Source of the DNA: Bacteroidota bacterium
GTDB lineage: Bacteria > Bacteroidota > Bacteroidia > Chitinophagales > Chitinophagaceae
Direction: 5' to 3'
Assembly: GCA_013285595.1 (NCBI GenBank)
Contig: JABDHF010000004.1
Span: forward strand, 1-64,000
Length of the DNA stretch: 64,000 nt
The position numbers and the translations under genes are program-made. The notes beneath the pieces were generated by a model, which worked only from the letters and a program-made list of their open reading frames with translations, made no database searches and had not been told where the DNA came from. Positions within the stretch are counted from its first letter, which is position 1, and each line of letters begins with the position of its first letter. Below are positions 60,383-64,000 of this stretch, in pieces.

Positions 60383-61315
60383 TTATTTTACCTTCTTTAG
60401 CTTAATGACCGATACCTGGCCCTTAAGATTGTAAGCAAGCACACTATATTTCCGGGTGCCATCGGTAAGCAATAGGCTGGCTGTATTTGGAGGATCTGAG
60501 CCCTCTGTATTTGCCATAATCGTAATGGTATTTACAGATAACGGATCCAACGCTATACGTAGTTGTCTTTTTTCTTTTACCAGGTAGTAATTAGTAAGAT
60601 ATGGCTGGTCATTAAACGAGATAGAGATGCGGTCTCCATCCACATTACCACCATCCCAAACGTCTATTATCACAGAGTCGCTCTTCCAGTCATACGTTTT
60701 TTCTATCCCTTTTGTTATCTTATCTGTTCCTGCTGGTTGTTGTGCTACCAGCGCTTGTTCGCTGCCTGCGTCATCTTTTACTTTGGCTTCATTTCCATTT
60801 GCCTCAACAGGTTCCTTTACCTTTTTTTTCATAGAGATAACCGTATCATACTGCTCATGATACCCGAAGAGATTTTGTATTTCCTCAGCGTTGTTAAAGG
60901 TTATGGTGCCGCCGGTGCAAACGGTATTGTCAGCCTCGGCACTGGTTATAGGGCCTTTGAGCACAAAGCCGTTACCGCTCTGCACATACTCAAGTGTGGC
61001 ATTTACCAGGCACATATATGCCTTGGTATGAAACCCGTGCGAGTAAAGAATATCCTTTTCTTTAAAGCTAAGCCGGTGGTTTCTCCTGTCAAGGGTTCCT
61101 TGTATTCCAGCCTTTGTATCATTCGGCTCTTTGTATGTAAGCGAATAGCCCTTTATTATTCCTGCGTTTTCGGTCACAACAATTTTATATTGGAACGACT
61201 CGCCGCTATTTACATCAATGTATCCTGTCAGTGCTATCTGCTTGTCCTGGGCATAGGCATGCCATTGGTTAAGGATAACTATAATGATCGTAAGAAGCAG
61301 GTATTTTTTAATGAT
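60383..61315 (-). CDS. Secreted hypothetical protein; reading frame extends upstream to a signal peptide lacking a canonical start
   Basis: The ORF track starts at internal GTG 61177. The frame stays open to 61315, reading IIKKYLLLTIIIVILNQWHAYAQDKQIALTGYIDVNSGESFQYKIV, with an in-frame TAA just upstream. Confidence 0.7.
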   Translation of the reverse strand: MIKKYLLLTIIIVILNQWHAYAQDKQIALTGYIDVNSGESFQYKIVVTENAGIIKGYSLTYKEPNDTKAGIQGTLDRRNHRLSFKEKDILYSHGFHTKAYMCLVNATLEYVQSGNGFVLKGPITSAEADNTVCTGGTITFNNAEEIQNLFGYHEQYDTVISMKKKVKEPVEANGNEAKVKDDAGSEQALVAQQPAGTDKITKGIEKTYDWKSDSVIIDVWDGGNVDGDRISISFNDQPYLTNYYLVKEKRQLRIALDPLSVNTITIMANTEGSDPPNTASLLLTDGTRKYSVLAYNLKGQVSVIKLKKVK

Positions 61316-61599
61316 CTTGGATTTTTACAAAAGTAACGGTATATAAATATTAATAAACATCTATTATTCCATATATCACCAATTATTTAAGACATAAATC
61401 ATGTGCATTCGATTTGCGTTCAATTAATTATGTATAAGACGTAAAAAGTAATGGGACGACCAACTGTAGCTGGTTTTTAGTTTTCCTAATGGCGCTTCAA
61501 CATACTAAATGACAAGCTATAGGTAGCTGATATAAAAACTGTTGCCGGCAAATATCTTGCTTTTATTATCTTACCTTCTTCAAATTAAATTAAAGGCCG

Positions 61600-64000
61600 G
61601 TGCGTAAATACTTATTCTTAATTCTGTATATACTGCCTCTTTTTAGCTCCGCCCAGCGTACTCAGTTGATACGTGGAAGTGTGCGGGATAAAGAATCAAA
61701 GGCACCCATAACGGGGGTAATTATACAGGTAACAGATCTGCAGCCGGTGCCGGGTGCAGTTACAGATACTAATGGCAACTTTGCTATAGCAAATATACCC
61801 GTAGGTAAGCATGTTATTTCTATTTCAGGCATCAGTTACCAGTCAGTTACGTTAAATGAAGTACTGGTAACTACGGCAAAAGAAGTAGTGCTGCCATTAG
61901 AGCTGGAAGAATCTGCCGTGAAAATGAAGGAGGTTACGGTATCGCGTAAAAGAGAGCACATAAACGAGATGGCGCTGGTAAGTACACGAACTTTTGACGT
62001 GCAGGAAACAGAACGCTATGCAGGCAGCAGGTCAGATCCTGCACGTATGGCATCTAACTTTGCCGGTGTACAGGGTGGCGATGACTCCCGGAACGACATC
62101 ATTATCCGTGGCAATAGCCCGCAAGGCGTGCTGTGGCGGCTTGAGGGTATAGACATACCTAACCCTAACCACTTTGCCATACCTGGCACAACCGGCGGCC
62201 CGGTATCTATGCTCAATAGTAAAACGCTGGCTAACAGCGATTTCTTTATGGGAGCATTCCCTGCGGAATATGGCGATGCGATAGGTGGAGTATTTGATCT
62301 GCGGCTGCGCAATGGCAATAATGAACGGTATGAATTTACCGGCCAGCTAGGTTTGCTCGGCACAGAGCTTGCAGCAGAGGGGCCACTGTCTTCAAAAACG
62401 GGTGCATCTTTTTTGTTTACCTACCGGTATTCTACCCTTCAACTGTTTCAAGGACTAAACATAAAAATAGGCACCTCCTCGGTTCCTAATTATCAGGATG
62501 CGACCTTTAAAGTAAACCTGCCAATCGGTAAAAAGTCAGACCTGGCTTTCTTCGGTATCGGCGGGCTAAGCAGTATCAATCTTATAGTGAGCGATGTCTC
62601 GCAACCAAGCTCTGAGCTTTATGGAGAGAGCGACCGTAACCAATATTTCACTGCAAATACCGGTATAGTAGGCGCTACATTCAGCCATACTTTTAACCAG
62701 AGCACTTACACAAAATTCACTGTAGCTGAGACTGCAAGCGATATCTATGCCCACCACGATTATATCTTCCGGGATAGTGCAACCAATAATGCAGACTCTC
62801 TAAAAAATATACTTGGTTACCGGTTTATAACCACTACTACCGTAGCGCATTGGTATCTCAATAAAAAGCTATCGGCTAAACAAACACTAAAGTTTGGCAT
62901 CATCAATAATCTCTATCATCTTAATCTTACAGATAGCAGCAGGCAATTTCCGCCTACACGGCAAGACTGGACCCATCGGGAAGACTTTACCGGTAATACA
63001 GACCTGGCTCAGGCATACATCCAATATAAGTACCGCCCAAATGACGCCCTTACATTTACTGCCGGGCTGCATGGCCAGTACTTTACACTCAACGGATCAA
63101 AGTCTATAGAGCCGCGTGCAGGCATGCGCTGGGCGCTTAGCAGCAGCGATATTATTACTGCCGGGTATGGGCTGCACAGCGAGATACAGCAGTTGTACCA
63201 GTACTTCGCTGTTGATACTTTCAAGGCAATGGCCAACAAGAATATAGGGTTTACACGGAGCCATCATTTTGTTTTAGGGTACGAAAAAATATTATCGAAA
63301 AACCTGCACCTTCGGCTGGAAACCTACTACCAGTACCTATTTGATGTGCCTGTGGAAACAAGAACAGGTTCTTCCTACTCGGCATTGGATCAGGGTACCG
63401 GCTATTCGCGCGACTTTCCTGACTCCCTGAAAAATACGGGCACCGGTTACAATTATGGCCTTGAGCTGACGCTGGAAAAAACATTCAGCAGTGGTTATTA
63501 TTTTTTGTTTTCAGGGTCTGTATATGATTCTAAAGCAAAAGGTAATGATGGTGTGTACCGAAGCACCGACTATGACACCCACTATGCCTTTAGCCTGCTG
63601 GCTGGCTATGAACATAAATTAGGCACTTACAGTACCCTGATAACAGGATTAAAAATGACGTTGATAGGCGGCCAGCTATATTCACCGGTTGATACCGGAG
63701 CATCTGGCAAGACAGGGGATATTGTAGTTGTAGACAATCAACGGAATAGCCTGGAGTTCAAACCTTACTTTCGTACCGACCTGAAGCTTGGTATGCGTTT
63801 CAACTCAAAAAAAGTAACACATGAGATCGCACTTGACCTTTTGAACATCTTTAACACAAAGAATATCCTCTCAGAAACATTCAGCTACGGCCTTTATCAG
63901 CAAACCGGTGGCACACAATCTTTCTATTATCAATACCAGCTCGGATTTTTACCGATCTTTTATTATCGCCTGGATTTTGGTTTGAAGAAACATACTGCAA
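61600..64000 (+). CDS. TonB-dependent receptor with carboxypeptidase-regulatory-like N-terminal domain (partial, runs off window)
   Basis: GTG start, VRKYLFLILYILPLFSSAQRTQLIRGSVRDKESKAPITGVIIQVTDLQPVPGAVTDTNGNFAIANIPVGKHVISISGISYQSV...SDPARMASNFAGVQGGDDSRNDIIIRGNSPQGVLWRLEGIDIPNPNHFA. Open to the window end, so missing from the ORF track. Confidence 0.92.
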   Translation, partial: MRKYLFLILYILPLFSSAQRTQLIRGSVRDKESKAPITGVIIQVTDLQPVPGAVTDTNGNFAIANIPVGKHVISISGISYQSVTLNEVLVTTAKEVVLPLELEESAVKMKEVTVSRKREHINEMALVSTRTFDVQETERYAGSRSDPARMASNFAGVQGGDDSRNDIIIRGNSPQGVLWRLEGIDIPNPNHFAIPGTTGGPVSMLNSKTLANSDFFMGAFPAEYGDAIGGVFDLRLRNGNNERYEFTGQLGLLGTELAAEGPLSSKTGASFLFTYRYSTLQLFQGLNIKIGTSSVPNYQDATFKVNLPIGKKSDLAFFGIGGLSSINLIVSDVSQPSSELYGESDRNQYFTANTGIVGATFSHTFNQSTYTKFTVAETASDIYAHHDYIFRDSATNNADSLKNILGYRFITTTTVAHWYLNKKLSAKQTLKFGIINNLYHLNLTDSSRQFPPTRQDWTHREDFTGNTDLAQAYIQYKYRPNDALTFTAGLHGQYFTLNGSKSIEPRAGMRWALSSSDIITAGYGLHSEIQQLYQYFAVDTFKAMANKNIGFTRSHHFVLGYEKILSKNLHLRLETYYQYLFDVPVETRTGSSYSALDQGTGYSRDFPDSLKNTGTGYNYGLELTLEKTFSSGYYFLFSGSVYDSKAKGNDGVYRSTDYDTHYAFSLLAGYEHKLGTYSTLITGLKMTLIGGQLYSPVDTGASGKTGDIVVVDNQRNSLEFKPYFRTDLKLGMRFNSKKVTHEIALDLLNIFNTKNILSETFSYGLYQQTGGTQSFYYQYQLGFLPIFYYRLDFGLKKHTA

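Overview
This is a chromosomal window from a Bacteroidota organism, probably Chitinophagaceae-like (inferred from the T9SS genes, TAnnTTTG promoter boxes and gene families). Its housekeeping content includes the gliding/T9SS core gldK-gldL-gldM-gldN, pyrG, murA, an RNase E/G, HU, a COX15/CtaA heme A synthase, ftsX, groES-groEL, a LolD-like ABC ATPase, an ECF sigma operon, and a partial TonB-dependent receptor running off the right edge. At least six genes encode predicted T9SS cargo with C-terminal sorting domains. One is a giant protein of about 30 Ig-like repeats whose frame is broken at a C7 (G7 on the coding strand) tract near 1422-1428. The main observations that the ORF track does not explain are: (1) that frameshift, which separates the repeat array from its sorting domain; (2) an ArsR/SRPBCC/VOC operon with two 19-bp operator-like repeats flanking a -7 box; (3) a 30-aa basic mini-gene (AURKAIP1/COX24-like) at 36161-36253, below the ORF cutoff; (4) a truncated Mrr-like restriction endonuclease N-terminus at 28533, cut off by an intergenic repeat; (5) two mosaic arrays of a conserved 'cccgctcccccaaaaacg' repeat at about 28.7-29.1 kb and 55.0-55.7 kb; (6) AACCCCT(A/G)AAGGGG repeats tightly abutting gene ends, including inside the groES-groEL spacer and over the murA stop codon; (7) a secreted protein (60383-61315) whose signal-peptide reading frame has no ATG/GTG/TTG start; (8) an Asn-rich prion-like tail on a DUF4290 protein. 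I found no complete, clearly new multi-gene system. No CRISPR array, rRNA or tRNA was recognised. All family calls are by eye from translated sequence; no searches were run.
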